Positions 1 through 9,390 of a stretch of 64,000 bases of DNA are shown one piece after another. A model generated the notes under the pieces. That model had not been told where the DNA came from and did no database searches. It saw nothing but the letters and a program-made list of their open reading frames with translations. Both the position numbers and the translations under genes were made by a program. The stretch is from DATFVA01 sp963745945 (GTDB lineage Bacteria > Bacteroidota > Ignavibacteria > Ignavibacteriales > Ignavibacteriaceae), in contig CAVUZG010000007.1 of assembly GCA_963745945.1 (NCBI GenBank), positions 372,001-436,000 of the forward strand. Direction: 5' to 3'. How positions within the stretch are numbered: position 1 is the stretch's first letter; every line of letters begins with the position of its first letter.

Positions 1-772
1 CAATCCTTCTAATTTCATCTTTTGCATGAGATAAGCCGTATAGAATTCTCCCTTTGGTGTAGATTAAAGATTCGGGCGAATTGAGATACTTGGCAGCGCC
101 TTCTTTGTTTTCGAGAATTCTTCCGGCAAAAGCAACTACTCTGCCGTTTGGAGAAAAAATCGGAAAAATAATCCTCGACGAGAATTTATCATATAATCTT
201 CCATCGGCTGCTTTACCTATTAATCCCAGTTGAATTGATCTTTCGATATCAATTTTATTTTCCTGTATAAAATGAATGAAGTTATCCCATCCGTTAAATG
301 CATAACCCAAACCAAATGCTCTCATCGTGCCGGGTTTAATTTTCCTGTTCTGAAAATAAGTTAAGGCAGCTTCACCTTCACTGGAATTAAGCAGGTTATT
401 TGAAAAATACCTGGCTGCTTCAGTATTAATGTCGTAAAGAATTTCCTGTTCAGTTTGCTTTTCTTCTGATTCCTGCTGATCATAGTCCAGCGGAATTCCA
501 AGTTCTTCAGCCAGTTCCTGAACTGCTTCCACAAAAGAAATTTTTTCATATTCCATCAGAAATTTGAAAACATTTCCCCCGGTATGACAGCCAAAGCAAT
601 GAAAGATTTGTTTTTCTTCACTAACCGTAAAAGAAGGTGTTTTTTCTGAATGAAAAGGACACAGCCCGAGAAAATTTTTTCCGCGTTTTCTCAGTTGTAC
701 ATATCCGGATATAACATCTACAATGCTTGCAGCAGATCGTATTTCTTCTATTTTATTCTCAGATATTCTCAT
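1..772 (-). CDS. dnaG: DNA primase DnaG, N-terminal part (runs off the left edge)
   Basis: DnaG makes the RNA primers for replication. Translating the minus strand from the ATG at 772 gives an N-terminal CHC2 zinc-binding domain with C38, H41, C59 and C62 (motifs CPFHSEKTPSF and HCFGCH), followed by the start of the primase catalytic core. The DHLKG-type start of that core includes the stretch RIIFPIFSPNGRVVAFAGR. About 257 codons are present; the Toprim and DnaB-binding parts lie beyond position 1. The gene is divergent from ispG across a 240-bp gap that must hold both promoters. Identification is firm; only the C-terminal extent is unknown. Confidence 0.95.
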   Translation of the reverse strand, partial: MRISENKIEEIRSAASIVDVISGYVQLRKRGKNFLGLCPFHSEKTPSFTVSEEKQIFHCFGCHTGGNVFKFLMEYEKISFVEAVQELAEELGIPLDYDQQESEEKQTEQEILYDINTEAARYFSNNLLNSSEGEAALTYFQNRKIKPGTMRAFGLGYAFNGWDNFIHFIQENKIDIERSIQLGLIGKAADGRLYDKFSSRIIFPIFSPNGRVVAFAGRILENKEGAAKYLNSPESLIYTKGRILYGLSHAKDEIRRI

Positions 773-1012
773 TTTTTCCTATAAAAACTGAACTTAAAAA
801 CCATATATAAACAATAGCTAAAGTTATAAATAGAATACTAAATTTTCTTTAAATATTACTATAAAAAAGAGAGAAGAATTTTATGACAAAAAGCCTGTTC
901 AACAGCAGATTACTTATTGTTATATTTGAGACAGGATCAATGAAAATTACTTAATTGGAACTTTTATCTATAAAAAAGTATTTGAATTATTTTATATCAG
1001 AACGATAATCTT

Positions 1013-3022
1013 ATGTATGAATCGATAAGTAAAGCAAAAACTTACTGTAACAGTTTAACAAAATACTCACGTTATAAAACTAGAGTTGTTAACATAGGAG
1101 ATATTCCACTTGGCGGAGACAATCCGATCCGGATTCAATCGATGACGATTACAGATACTATGGATACTAAAGAAACGGTTGAACAAACAATAAGAATGGT
1201 TGAATCTGGATGTGATTATGTCCGGATAACGGCACCCAGTAAACTTGAAGCACAAAATTTAGAGAATATAAAAAATGAATTGAGATCCCGGGGATATAAA
1301 GTTCCTCTTATTGCTGATATCCATTTCACTCCTAACGCTGCGGAAATTGCTGCCCGGATTGTTGAGAAAGTAAGAGTTAATCCCGGAAATTATGCAGATA
1401 GAAAAAAATTTAAGATTGTTGAATACACTGATAAACAATACGAAGAAGAACTCGAAAGAATCAGACAGAAATTTACTCCGCTTGTAAAAATCTGTAAAGA
1501 ATACGGAACAGCAATGAGAATCGGGACGAATCACGGCTCTCTCTCAGACAGAATTATGAGCCGTTACGGCGATACTCCCCTGGGAATGGTTGAATCGGCA
1601 CTGGAATTTGTAAGGATCTGCGAAGATCTTCACTACAGGGAAATCGTTCTTTCAATGAAAGCAAGTAATCCGCAGGTGATGGTTCAGGCTTACAGGCTTC
1701 TTGTAATAAAGATGGAAGAAGAAGGAATGAATTACCCGACGCATCTCGGTGTCACTGAAGCAGGTGGTGGAGAAGATGGAAGAATAAAATCTGCACTCGG
1801 AATAGGAACTCTGCTGGAGGATGGAATAGGAGATACTGTTCGTGTTTCTTTAACTGAAGATCCCGAATTTGAAGCACCGGTAGCAATTGAACTGGTTGAA
1901 AGATATAAAGACAGAGAAAATCATAAAGAAATTGTTCCCGTATCAGGAATACCGGTAGATCCACTTATTTACAAAAGGAGAAACACTTTTGAAGTAACAA
2001 ATATTGGCGGTTCGAACGTACCTGTGGTAATAGCTGATTTTTCAAATCATAAAATAGTTCGCCCGGAAGATTTGTCAGACATTGGTTATAATTATAACGT
2101 CCCCACTGATAAATGGAATATAAGTGATAGCGCTGCTGATATTATATTTACTGGTAATAATGATATTCCTTTTGAACTACCGACAAATTTAAAGCTTCTA
2201 GTTAATTATGAATCCTGGAAGAGTAATAAAAAAGGTTTCCCGGTAATTACACCAGATGATTATTTAAGGGAAACAGTAAAATCACACATACTCAATTTCG
2301 TTCAGCTTACAATAGACGATATTCATGAAAACATTTTAGAAAAATTAAATAAAGATAAAACTGCTATAATTCTATTAACCACATCTAACAAGCACGGAAT
2401 GGCAGAACAAAGAAGAGTCTTTTTTGATTTAATAAATAAAGATGTCAAGAACCCTGTAATTGTGAAAAGGACTTATGAAAATATAGATATTGATCAACTG
2501 AGACTTTTTGCCTCTACAGATCTTGGTGGATTATTGATTGACGGTTTGGGAGATGGTATCTGGATACAGTTAAAAGGGAAATTAAAGGACGAAGAAAAAG
2601 AGTTTGATGATCACAACAAATTGATCAGAAAGTTTGTAAATATAAAAGAGTCTTACGAAAAAGTAATAAACAGAACTTTATTCGGAATTCTTCAGGCTGC
2701 ACGTGTCAGAATATCAAAAACAGAATATATCGCCTGCCCTTCCTGCGGCAGAACCCTGTTTGATCTTCAGATTACAACAGACAAAATAAGGAAGAGAACT
2801 GAACATCTTAAAGGTGTAAAAATAGCGGTAATGGGCTGTATTGTTAACGGACCCGGTGAAATGGCAGATGCTGATTACGGATATGTTGGATCCGGTGTGG
2901 GTAAAATAACGTTATACCGCGCAAAAGATATTGTTAAAAGAAATGTGCCAGCTGAAAATGCAGTTGACGAACTTATTGAAATAATTAAAGAAGACAATAT
3001 CTGGATAGAATCAAAAGATTAA
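1013..3022 (+). CDS. ispG: 4-hydroxy-3-methylbut-2-enyl diphosphate synthase, long form
   Basis: IspG (GcpE) reductively opens MEcPP to HMBPP, the penultimate step of the MEP isoprenoid pathway, using a [4Fe-4S] cluster. The N-terminal TIM barrel (about residues 15-300) carries MRIGTNHGSLSDR and GVTEAGGGEDGR. The C-terminal reductase domain has the cluster ligands C575, C578 and C609 and the E616 ligand in GCIVNGPGE. At 669 residues it is nearly twice the E. coli length. The extra part, roughly residues 300-560, is the inserted domain known from plant, Chlorobi and Bacteroidota enzymes. The start at 1013 lacks a clear Shine-Dalgarno sequence but matches the expected N-terminus. Dxr of the same pathway lies at 20419. 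Confidence 0.96.
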   Translation: MYESISKAKTYCNSLTKYSRYKTRVVNIGDIPLGGDNPIRIQSMTITDTMDTKETVEQTIRMVESGCDYVRITAPSKLEAQNLENIKNELRSRGYKVPLIADIHFTPNAAEIAARIVEKVRVNPGNYADRKKFKIVEYTDKQYEEELERIRQKFTPLVKICKEYGTAMRIGTNHGSLSDRIMSRYGDTPLGMVESALEFVRICEDLHYREIVLSMKASNPQVMVQAYRLLVIKMEEEGMNYPTHLGVTEAGGGEDGRIKSALGIGTLLEDGIGDTVRVSLTEDPEFEAPVAIELVERYKDRENHKEIVPVSGIPVDPLIYKRRNTFEVTNIGGSNVPVVIADFSNHKIVRPEDLSDIGYNYNVPTDKWNISDSAADIIFTGNNDIPFELPTNLKLLVNYESWKSNKKGFPVITPDDYLRETVKSHILNFVQLTIDDIHENILEKLNKDKTAIILLTTSNKHGMAEQRRVFFDLINKDVKNPVIVKRTYENIDIDQLRLFASTDLGGLLIDGLGDGIWIQLKGKLKDEEKEFDDHNKLIRKFVNIKESYEKVINRTLFGILQAARVRISKTEYIACPSCGRTLFDLQITTDKIRKRTEHLKGVKIAVMGCIVNGPGEMADADYGYVGSGVGKITLYRAKDIVKRNVPAENAVDELIEIIKEDNIWIESKD

Positions 3023-3085
3023 TTTCAGGGTACTGGCTCGATTGTTGATTATTATAGAACGATAGAGTATATTTATAAACTTGAT

Positions 3086-3224
3086 ATGGATAAACTAATT
3101 TTAGAAAAACTTAAATTTCTCGATCTTGTTAAATATTCTGCTTCCCCGAATACCTTAAGAGCAGAGAATTTATAAAATGCACTTCAAATATTAGAAGTGC
3201 ATTTTTTTTTGATATGAAGTGTAT
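3086..3224 (+). promoter_or_regulatory. Possible attenuator-like leader of nif3 with a 29-codon ORF
   Basis: The gap between ispG and nif3 holds an ATG-initiated 29-codon frame (3086-3175) whose stop lies in the 5' arm of a hairpin. That arm (3177-3185, ATGCACTTC) can pair perfectly with 3194-3202. It can also pair with 3216-3224, which lies over the first codons of nif3, using one G-U pair. The first pairing ends in a T run and looks like a terminator; the second would cover the nif3 start. Seen: the two pairings and the small frame. Inferred: that they regulate nif3. The small frame could be chance. Confidence 0.3.
3174..3210 (+). terminator. Rho-independent terminator between ispG and nif3
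   Basis: An 11-12 bp stem (AAATGCACTTC against GAAGTGCATTT) closes an 8-base AT loop and is followed by a run of nine T. It ends only 4 bases before the nif3 ATG. It therefore either ends the ispG transcript or acts inside the nif3 leader. Confidence 0.75.
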
Positions 3225-4335
3225 TGAAATAATTAAATATTTAGAACAATGGGCACCAAAGGAAATAGCCTGGGAAAGGGATAATGTTGGTTTGCAGGTA
3301 GGATCAGTGGAAAGAGATATAAAGAATATTTTCCTTTGTCTTGATGTAAATCCGGCTGTAGTTGACGAAGCCATTAAAAATTCCTGCAACCTTATAATTT
3401 CACATCATCCGCTTCTTTTTAACCCGCTCAAAAAAATATCCATAGATAAAGATTACCGTTCAAAAGTTATAGAGAAACTAATTAAGAATGATATAACTCT
3501 TTATTCAGCACACACAAATCTGGATTATACAAAGGACGGCGTCAGTTACCAACTTGCAAAAAAATTAAAGCTTCAGAATATAAACTTTCTGAAAAAACTT
3601 AATTCCAACCAGGTTAAACTTGTCATATTTATTCCGGAAGAATCTTCAAAAATAGTTTCCGATGCCATCTTTAAAGCAGGCGCCGGAAAAATCGGGGAAT
3701 ATTCAGATTGCAGTTTCCAAATTCCAGGTAAAGGAACTTTCAGAGGTTCGCAAAAAACCAATCCTGTTATTGGATCAAAAGAAAATTTTGAAACAGTAAA
3801 TGAAATTCGCCTTGAAGTTTTAGTTAATACATGGAAAGTGAAAAATGTTTTATCTGAAATGTTAAAAGTTCATCCTTATGAAGAACCGGCGTACGATTTA
3901 TATCCAATCCAAAATGAAAATTCAGACTTTGGAATTGGGGCAATCGGTTTACTTGCCTCTGAAATGGGAAAAGATGAATTTCTGAATTATGTAAGTGAAA
4001 AATTAAAAATAAAAAATTTCAGATTCAGCAACGGTGGCAAAAAGAGAATCAGGAAAATTGCCGTCTGCGGAGGATCCGGAACTGATTATCTTAAAGATGC
4101 AATAAAATCAGGGGCAGATGCCTATGTAACTGCTGATATAAAATATCATGCTTTTCAGGGTGCCGAAGGACAGATTTTATTGATAGATGCCGGGCATTAT
4201 GAAACTGAAATTTTTTCTCTTGACGAAGTAAAAGAAAAACTTGAATATTTTCTGAATAAAAACACTAAAGTTTATAAGTATAATAAATCGACAAATCCTG
4301 TAAAATTTTTTAATAATAAAAAGGAGAATGGATAA
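3214..4335 (+). CDS. Nif3-like dinuclear metal-centre protein (YqfO/DUF34 family)
   Basis: This is a Nif3/DUF34 family protein, a hexameric fold that binds two metal ions. Its cellular role is unsettled; proposals include GTP cyclohydrolase-like and metal-insertion functions. Metal ligands are visible as H64/H65 (ISHHP), D104 (HTNLD), H328 and E332 (DAGHYETE). At 373 residues it is the long form with a PII/CutA-like inserted domain, roughly residues 130-230, as in Bacillus YqfO. The start matches the family N-terminus (LEQWAPKEIAWERDNVGLQVG), but no Shine-Dalgarno is visible because a terminator-like hairpin lies just upstream. The last 8 bases overlap the next gene, which suggests translational coupling. 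Confidence 0.92.
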   Translation: MKCIEIIKYLEQWAPKEIAWERDNVGLQVGSVERDIKNIFLCLDVNPAVVDEAIKNSCNLIISHHPLLFNPLKKISIDKDYRSKVIEKLIKNDITLYSAHTNLDYTKDGVSYQLAKKLKLQNINFLKKLNSNQVKLVIFIPEESSKIVSDAIFKAGAGKIGEYSDCSFQIPGKGTFRGSQKTNPVIGSKENFETVNEIRLEVLVNTWKVKNVLSEMLKVHPYEEPAYDLYPIQNENSDFGIGAIGLLASEMGKDEFLNYVSEKLKIKNFRFSNGGKKRIRKIAVCGGSGTDYLKDAIKSGADAYVTADIKYHAFQGAEGQILLIDAGHYETEIFSLDEVKEKLEYFLNKNTKVYKYNKSTNPVKFFNNKKENG

Positions 4336-5062
4336 ATTGGTAAACAGATTAAAAACTTTGTATGAATTACAACAAATCGATGATCAACTTGATGAGCTGG
4401 AAGAACTTCGCGGGGATTTACCAAACGCCGTTCAAGCGTTAGAAGACAAAATGAATAGTATAAAGAACCAGGTTACCGAAAAAGATTCGAAGCGGAAAGA
4501 ATCCCTTGAAAAACGGGAAGAGAACGAAGAAGAAATAGAAAAATTAAAAGCTAACCAGAAAAAGTTTAAAGCCCAGCTTTACCAGGTAAGGAACAATAAA
4601 GAATACGATGCATTAACAAAAGAAATTGATCACACCGAAGAACATGTAACAAAACTTGAAACAGAAAACGATGCCCTGGCTGATCAAAGTAAAACTCTTG
4701 CAGATGATATTGAAGTTCTTAAACCCCAGCTCGATGAATTAAATGATGAACTCAAAATTAAGCAAGCTGATCTCAAGGAAATAATAAAGGCAAATGAAAA
4801 AGAAGAAGCAAAGCTCAGGGCGCAACGGAAAGAAATAGAAGCACAGACAAAAAAACCTGATTACTCTGCTTATATGAGAATACGGAAAGCAAAAAAAGGT
4901 AAAGCGGTTGTAACCATAAAACGATCAGCTTGTTCCGGTTGCCATAATATTGTCCCCTCCCAGAGACAATTGGAAATCAGAAGAAACAGCCGGCTTTTCT
5001 TTTGTGAATACTGCGGAAGAATCCTGGTTTCTCCTGAGATAGCTGAACTTACTGAAGATTAA
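4328..5062 (+). CDS. Coiled-coil protein with C-terminal C4 zinc ribbon (DUF164 type)
   Basis: The 244-residue protein is a long charged helical hairpin (about residues 10-190, rich in E, K and L heptads) followed by a C4 zinc ribbon. The ribbon ligands are C202, C205, C226 and C229, in CSGCHNIVPSQ and FCEYCGRIL. This is the DUF164/zf-RING_7 layout, which is often found next to nif3. Related proteins have been linked to nucleic-acid binding, but no reaction is known. The ATG lies inside the end of nif3 and an AAGGAGA-like Shine-Dalgarno sits at about 4320, so the two genes are probably co-translated. Confidence 0.9.
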   Translation: MDKLVNRLKTLYELQQIDDQLDELEELRGDLPNAVQALEDKMNSIKNQVTEKDSKRKESLEKREENEEEIEKLKANQKKFKAQLYQVRNNKEYDALTKEIDHTEEHVTKLETENDALADQSKTLADDIEVLKPQLDELNDELKIKQADLKEIIKANEKEEAKLRAQRKEIEAQTKKPDYSAYMRIRKAKKGKAVVTIKRSACSGCHNIVPSQRQLEIRRNSRLFFCEYCGRILVSPEIAELTED

Positions 5063-5252
5063 AAAATAAGCGTTAACCGAAAACATTTAAATCATCATTT
5101 TTCAGAGAATTCTGCAAATAGGCACCTCTACAAATCTTTTCTGCTGACTTAAGGCATTTAATTTATTATATTCGCTTCAGTTAAATAATTATTACTATTT
5201 CTTTTAATTAAAAATTAAGAGATTGAAAAGAGTTTAAAGAATAAAAATACGG

Positions 5253-5689
5253 TTCAGAACGGGCAATTTTTTTCCCAATAAATCGGGAAAAAGGAAAGTC
5301 CGGACTTCACAGAACAGAGTGCCGGGTAATCCCCGGGAGTTGTATGGAGAAATCTTATAACGACGGAAAGTGCCGCAGAAAATATACCGTCCCGATGAAA
5401 ATCGGGATAAGGGTGAAAAGGCAGGTTAAGAGCCTACCGCAGTGATGGTAACATCACTGGTCCCAAAAGGGATCCCGTTTTGCGGGACATGGCAAACCCC
5501 ACTCGAAGCAAGGTCAAATATGGAGATTCATCTTTTAATAGTACGGAGTTGTTCGCTTCGTTATCCCGTTATACAAATGGGATAGTTTCTCCGGGTAGAC
5601 CGCTAAAAACTTCTGTAGTAATGCAGGGTTAAGACAAATAATTGCCAATTCCTGAATAGGAATTACAGAATCCGGCTTACAGTTCTGAA
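5253..5689 (+). ncRNA. rnpB: RNase P RNA (bacterial, probably class A)
   Basis: This is the catalytic RNA of RNase P, which trims the 5' leader of pre-tRNAs. Conserved blocks occur in order: GGAAAGTCCGGAC (about 5293), GACGGAAAGTGCCGCAGAAA (about 5361), the AAGGGTGAAAAGG and AAGAGCCTACCGC core, and AAGGTCAAATATGG (about 5510). It closes with AGAATCCGGCTTAC (about 5667). The ends are set by P1: 5253-5260 (TTCAGAAC) pairs with 5682-5689. P2 is 5262-5268 (GGCAATT) paired with 5640-5646. The length is about 437 nt. It fills the 670-bp gap between the zinc-ribbon gene and recJ; 5063-5252 upstream holds only AT-rich promoter-type DNA in which I cannot fix the -10 and -35. Confidence 0.95.
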
Positions 5690-5735
5690 AAGTATTTTGT
5701 TCTTTTATATTTCTTATCTCTTACAAAAGAGTATT

Positions 5736-7454
5736 ATGCCAGAAAAACGCTGGAAAATAAAAGAGATCACCGACGACTATTTGATAAAGTCGATGGCAGA
5801 CTCGCTCAATATCTCGGAGGTATTGACCAGACTTCTTGTACTAAGAGATATTAAAACATTTTCGCAGGCTAAAAATTTTTTCCGCCCTTCTATAGACTCG
5901 CTTCATTATCCCTTCCTTATGGATGGAATGGAACCGGCAACCTACCGGGTAATCCAGGCACTTACCGAAAACCAGCTTATAACTGTATATGGTGATTATG
6001 ATGTTGACGGTACCTGCTCAACTGCTTTACTTTATCTTTTTCTGAAAGAACTTGATGCAAATGTAGAATATTACATCCCGAAAAGATTAACAGAGGGTTA
6101 TGGAATTTCACCTGCCGGGGTTGAATATGTAAAGAGTCGCGGTACTGAGCTAATGATAGCCGTAGATTGCGGGATAACAGCGATTGAAGAAACTGAGCTT
6201 GTGAACAAACTCGGAATGGATTTGATTATCTGCGATCACCATCAGCCAAAAGAACAAATCCCTAATGCTTATGCAGTTCTCGATCCTTTAAAACCCGTTT
6301 GTAATTATCCCTTTAAATATTTATCAGGTGCTGGTATTGCATTTAAACTTGCACAGGGTGTAGCAGAAAGAATTGGAAAAAGAGAAATGCCGATGCAGTA
6401 TCTTGATCTGGTTGCACTTGCTGCTGCTGCTGATATTGTTCCCCTGATAGATGAAAACCGTTCTCTCGTGAGCGAAGGTATAAAAATTATTAATGAAAAT
6501 CCGCGCGCGGGAGTGGAAGCCCTGATATCAAAAAGTAATATACATCCGGGAAATTTAAATACAGGACAAATAGTTTTTACACTTGCACCAAGAATCAATG
6601 CTGTTGGTCGGCTTGGAGATGCAGAACGTGCTGTTCAATTAATGATTACAAAAGATAAGGAAGAAGCACTTAAGCTGGCACAGGTTCTGGAAACTGAAAA
6701 CTATGAAAGAAGAAAAATTGATGTTGATACTTTTGACAATGCCCTTGAACTTGTTGAAAGCACAATAGATCTTAAAGAAGAACTTTCAATTATCCTACAC
6801 CAGGAAGCCTGGCATCCCGGGGTAATCGGAATCGTAGCTTCCCGTCTTGTTGAAAAATACTATCGGCCAACTATAATGCTTACTACAGTTGATGGTGTTG
6901 CCAAAGGGTCAGCCAGAAGCATTTCTAACTTTAACATTTATGAAGCACTGAAAAAATGTGAAGACTTGTTAATTCATTTCGGCGGTCATCAGGCTGCAGC
7001 CGGACTGGCAGTTGAAGTAGATAAAATAGAAGAATTCAAAATTAAGTTTAATCAAATTGTACGGGAAACTGTTTCGGAAGCAGATCTTTTTCCGGAAGTT
7101 CATATTGACTCTAAGCTTAAATTTTCAGAAATAACACCTAAGTTTTTGAGAATTATTGATGTGTTTTCCCCTTTCGGTCCGGGAAATATGAGACCGGTAT
7201 TTTTATCCGAAGACGTAACAGTTGCTGGAAATCCAAGAATTGTGGGAAATGATCATCTTCTTGTTAGTTTAAAACAAAACGGCTGTGACAGGGTTTTTGA
7301 TTGTATTGGATTTAATATGGGAGACTTCTGTGAAATCATATCGAAGAATGGGCAATTATTTGATGTGGTTTATTCAATTGATAAATCAGTCAGGGATGGA
7401 AGAGTTTTTCCTCAATTTAAAATTAAAGATCTAAAAGTTTTAGAAAATAATTAG
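5736..7454 (+). CDS. recJ: Single-stranded-DNA-specific exonuclease RecJ
   Basis: RecJ degrades single-stranded DNA 5' to 3' in recombination, mismatch and excision repair. The DHH phosphoesterase motifs are present: GDYDVDGT (D87, D89, D91), CDHHQP (D167, H168, H169) and, in the DHHA1 part, FGGHQAAAG (416-423). The C-terminal OB domain follows. I place the start at the ATG at 5736 (572 residues), because the in-frame TTG at 5697 would add 13 residues with no family support, 8 bases from the end of rnpB. The gene is followed after 13 bp by the yebC-type gene with an AGGAG-like site between, so recJ, yebC and ruvC are probably one operon. Confidence 0.94.
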   Translation: MPEKRWKIKEITDDYLIKSMADSLNISEVLTRLLVLRDIKTFSQAKNFFRPSIDSLHYPFLMDGMEPATYRVIQALTENQLITVYGDYDVDGTCSTALLYLFLKELDANVEYYIPKRLTEGYGISPAGVEYVKSRGTELMIAVDCGITAIEETELVNKLGMDLIICDHHQPKEQIPNAYAVLDPLKPVCNYPFKYLSGAGIAFKLAQGVAERIGKREMPMQYLDLVALAAAADIVPLIDENRSLVSEGIKIINENPRAGVEALISKSNIHPGNLNTGQIVFTLAPRINAVGRLGDAERAVQLMITKDKEEALKLAQVLETENYERRKIDVDTFDNALELVESTIDLKEELSIILHQEAWHPGVIGIVASRLVEKYYRPTIMLTTVDGVAKGSARSISNFNIYEALKKCEDLLIHFGGHQAAAGLAVEVDKIEEFKIKFNQIVRETVSEADLFPEVHIDSKLKFSEITPKFLRIIDVFSPFGPGNMRPVFLSEDVTVAGNPRIVGNDHLLVSLKQNGCDRVFDCIGFNMGDFCEIISKNGQLFDVVYSIDKSVRDGRVFPQFKIKDLKVLENN

Positions 7455-7467
7455 GAGAATATTTTCA

Positions 7468-8205
7468 ATGTCAGGTCACTCAAAGTGGGCAACGATAAAA
7501 AGAAAAAAGGGAGCGCTGGACGCAAAGCGCGGTAAAATGTTCACAAAATTAATTAAAGAGTTAACCATAGCTGCAAGAGAAGGCGGCGGTGATCCCGGCG
7601 CAAATCCGAGGTTAAGGCTTGCAGTAGATAACGCCAAAGCTGCTAATATGCCCCAGGATAATATTGAGAGGGCAATAAAAAAAGCAACCGGAGAACTGGA
7701 GGGTGTAACTTATCTTGAATTGACTTATGAGGGTTACGGACCTGCTGGTGTAGCTATGCTTGTTGAAGTGGCAACTGATAATAAGAACAGAATTGTTGCG
7801 GAAGTAAGACATTTATTCAGCAAGTACGGGGGAAGTATGGGTGAGACAGGTTCTGTTGCATGGATGTTCGATAGGAAAGGAGTTATCTCACTGCCTAAAC
7901 AGGGTAAATCAGAAGATGATGTAATGGAAATAATTCTGGATGCCGGGGCAGAAGATTTACAATCGGATGACGAATTTTTTGAAATCCAAACTCCGCTGGA
8001 AAGTTTTGAACCTGTTAGAAAATCACTTGCTGATAAAGAACTCTCAATTGAAAACGCGTCTCTACAATGGATAGCTAAAAATACAGTTCCTGTTTCAGGT
8101 GATGAAGCTGAGAAAGTAATGAAGTTAATTGAAGCTCTGGAAGATAATGATGATGTCCAGAATGTCTTCTCAAATGCCGATATTGATGAAAGCTCAATAA
8201 ATTAA
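7468..8205 (+). CDS. YebC/PmpR family transcription/translation factor
   Basis: This family is recognisable from its N-terminus (MSGHSKWATIKRKKGALDAK), the acidic middle and a length of 245 residues, all standard. Family members are reported either as DNA-binding regulators (PmpR) or as factors that help ribosomes through difficult proline stretches (YebC/TACO1). The sequence alone does not decide between these roles. It sits between recJ and ruvC, and a yebC-ruvC-ruvA order is common in bacteria. A GGAGAAT ribosome-binding site at about 7453 supports the start. Confidence 0.95.
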   Translation: MSGHSKWATIKRKKGALDAKRGKMFTKLIKELTIAAREGGGDPGANPRLRLAVDNAKAANMPQDNIERAIKKATGELEGVTYLELTYEGYGPAGVAMLVEVATDNKNRIVAEVRHLFSKYGGSMGETGSVAWMFDRKGVISLPKQGKSEDDVMEIILDAGAEDLQSDDEFFEIQTPLESFEPVRKSLADKELSIENASLQWIAKNTVPVSGDEAEKVMKLIEALEDNDDVQNVFSNADIDESSIN

Positions 8206-8232
8206 TGCGAATAGAAATCGCTGGTATAATAA

Positions 8233-8772
8233 ATGATTATTCTCGGAGTTGACCCCGGAACTAATTTTACCGGTTTTGGGATAATTAATTACAATAAAAA
8301 TATTTTTAACCGGGTAACTCACGGAATAATAAAACTGCCTCCCTCAAATCCCTTACCTCTTAAATTAGAAATAATATATAACGAACTAAACGAATTGATT
8401 AAACTTTATAAACCTGATGAGTTTGCAATTGAAACGGCTTTCTATGGTAAGAATGTTCAATCCGCAATGAAGATCGGATATGCACGCGGGGTTTCAATAC
8501 TTGCCGCCGTACATAATAAAATTCCTACCAGCGAGTATTCCCCAAGAGAAGTTAAAAAATCAATTGTAGGGAACGGCGCTGCATCAAAAGAACAGGTGGG
8601 ATTTATGATAAAAACTTTGCTTGAAATTAAAGCAACAAAAATGAAATATGATGAGAGTGATGCTCTCGCTATAGCTCTTTGTCATGCTTTCCGTCTTAAA
8701 TCGACTACAAAAAAAAGTAAAGACTGGAAATCATTTATAGAAGCTTTTCCCGAAAGAATTGTGAACGAATAA
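8233..8772 (+). CDS. ruvC: Crossover junction endodeoxyribonuclease RuvC
   Basis: RuvC resolves Holliday junctions by symmetric nicking. All four catalytic acids are visible: D7 (GVDPGT), E67 (AIETAF), D140 and D143 (YDESDALAIALCHA). The RNase-H-like fold and the length of 179 residues are normal. It lies 27 bp after the yebC-type gene and 35 bp before ruvA. RuvB, the partner of RuvA, is not in the window. Confidence 0.96.
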   Translation: MIILGVDPGTNFTGFGIINYNKNIFNRVTHGIIKLPPSNPLPLKLEIIYNELNELIKLYKPDEFAIETAFYGKNVQSAMKIGYARGVSILAAVHNKIPTSEYSPREVKKSIVGNGAASKEQVGFMIKTLLEIKATKMKYDESDALAIALCHAFRLKSTTKKSKDWKSFIEAFPERIVNE

Positions 8773-8776
8773 AATG

Positions 8777-8807
8777 TTAATTTTTAATTGATAATTGATA
8801 ATTAATT
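8777..8807 (+). repeat. AATTGAT-type intergenic AT repeat abutting the ruvA start
   Basis: The whole ruvC-ruvA gap is filled by a simple pattern of TTAATTTTTAATTGA followed by TAATTGATAATTAATT, ending at the ruvA ATG. The same pattern recurs at 16961-16993 (opposite orientation) and 25078-25107. It leaves no room for a Shine-Dalgarno for ruvA. It is probably a dispersed low-complexity repeat of this genome rather than a regulatory site. Confidence 0.55.
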
Positions 8808-9389
8808 ATGATCGGATACCTGACAGGAAAAATAATCTCGATTAAGCCAACACACATTTTGCTTGATGTGAACGGAGTTGGTTATTCGGTTAATATCTCT
8901 ATAAACACATTTGAGAATATCTCTGATAAAGAAATTGTTTCGCTATTTATTTATACAAACGTTAAGGAAGATTCAATAACCCTGTATGGATTTTTCACCG
9001 AGGCGGAAAAACAAATGTTTGAATTATTAATTTCAATAACCGGGATTGGTCCTAAGTTAGCACAAAGCATTTTATCAGGAATTCAAACAGATGATTTAAA
9101 AGATGCAATTCAACGCGGAGATATTTCCAGAATAATTGCAGTTCCGGGAATCGGTAGAAAGACGAGTGAAAGGCTCGTGCTTGAATTAAAAAACAAAGTT
9201 GATCAGATTTCAGAAGCGGGAACTAAAGAAATTCCTTTCAGCGTAAAAAATGAAGCTGTGAGTGCGTTAACTACATTAGGATATAACTTAAAAGTTGCAG
9301 ATAAAATAGTTAGAGATACTCTTTCGGCTAATCCCAAATTATCCCTGGAAGAACTTATTAAAAAATCACTTTCAGACCTGAATAATTGA
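8808..9389 (+). CDS. ruvA: Holliday junction branch migration protein RuvA
   Basis: RuvA binds four-way junctions and loads the RuvB motor. The N-terminal OB domain (residues 1-62, MIGYLTGKIISIKPTHILLDVNGVGY) is followed by two helix-hairpin-helix motifs (ISITGIGPKLAQSIL and IIAVPGIGRKTSERLVLELK) and a C-terminal RuvB-binding helix domain (about 145-193). The length is normal. It ends one base from the stop of the convergent FAH-family gene, so no separate terminator fits between them. Confidence 0.96.
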   Translation: MIGYLTGKIISIKPTHILLDVNGVGYSVNISINTFENISDKEIVSLFIYTNVKEDSITLYGFFTEAEKQMFELLISITGIGPKLAQSILSGIQTDDLKDAIQRGDISRIIAVPGIGRKTSERLVLELKNKVDQISEAGTKEIPFSVKNEAVSALTTLGYNLKVADKIVRDTLSANPKLSLEELIKKSLSDLNN

Positions 9390-9390
9390 G

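Noticed and set aside
3023..3173. tRNA gene between ispG and nif3
   Set aside because: No cloverleaf, T-arm GTTCGA block or CCA end could be formed.
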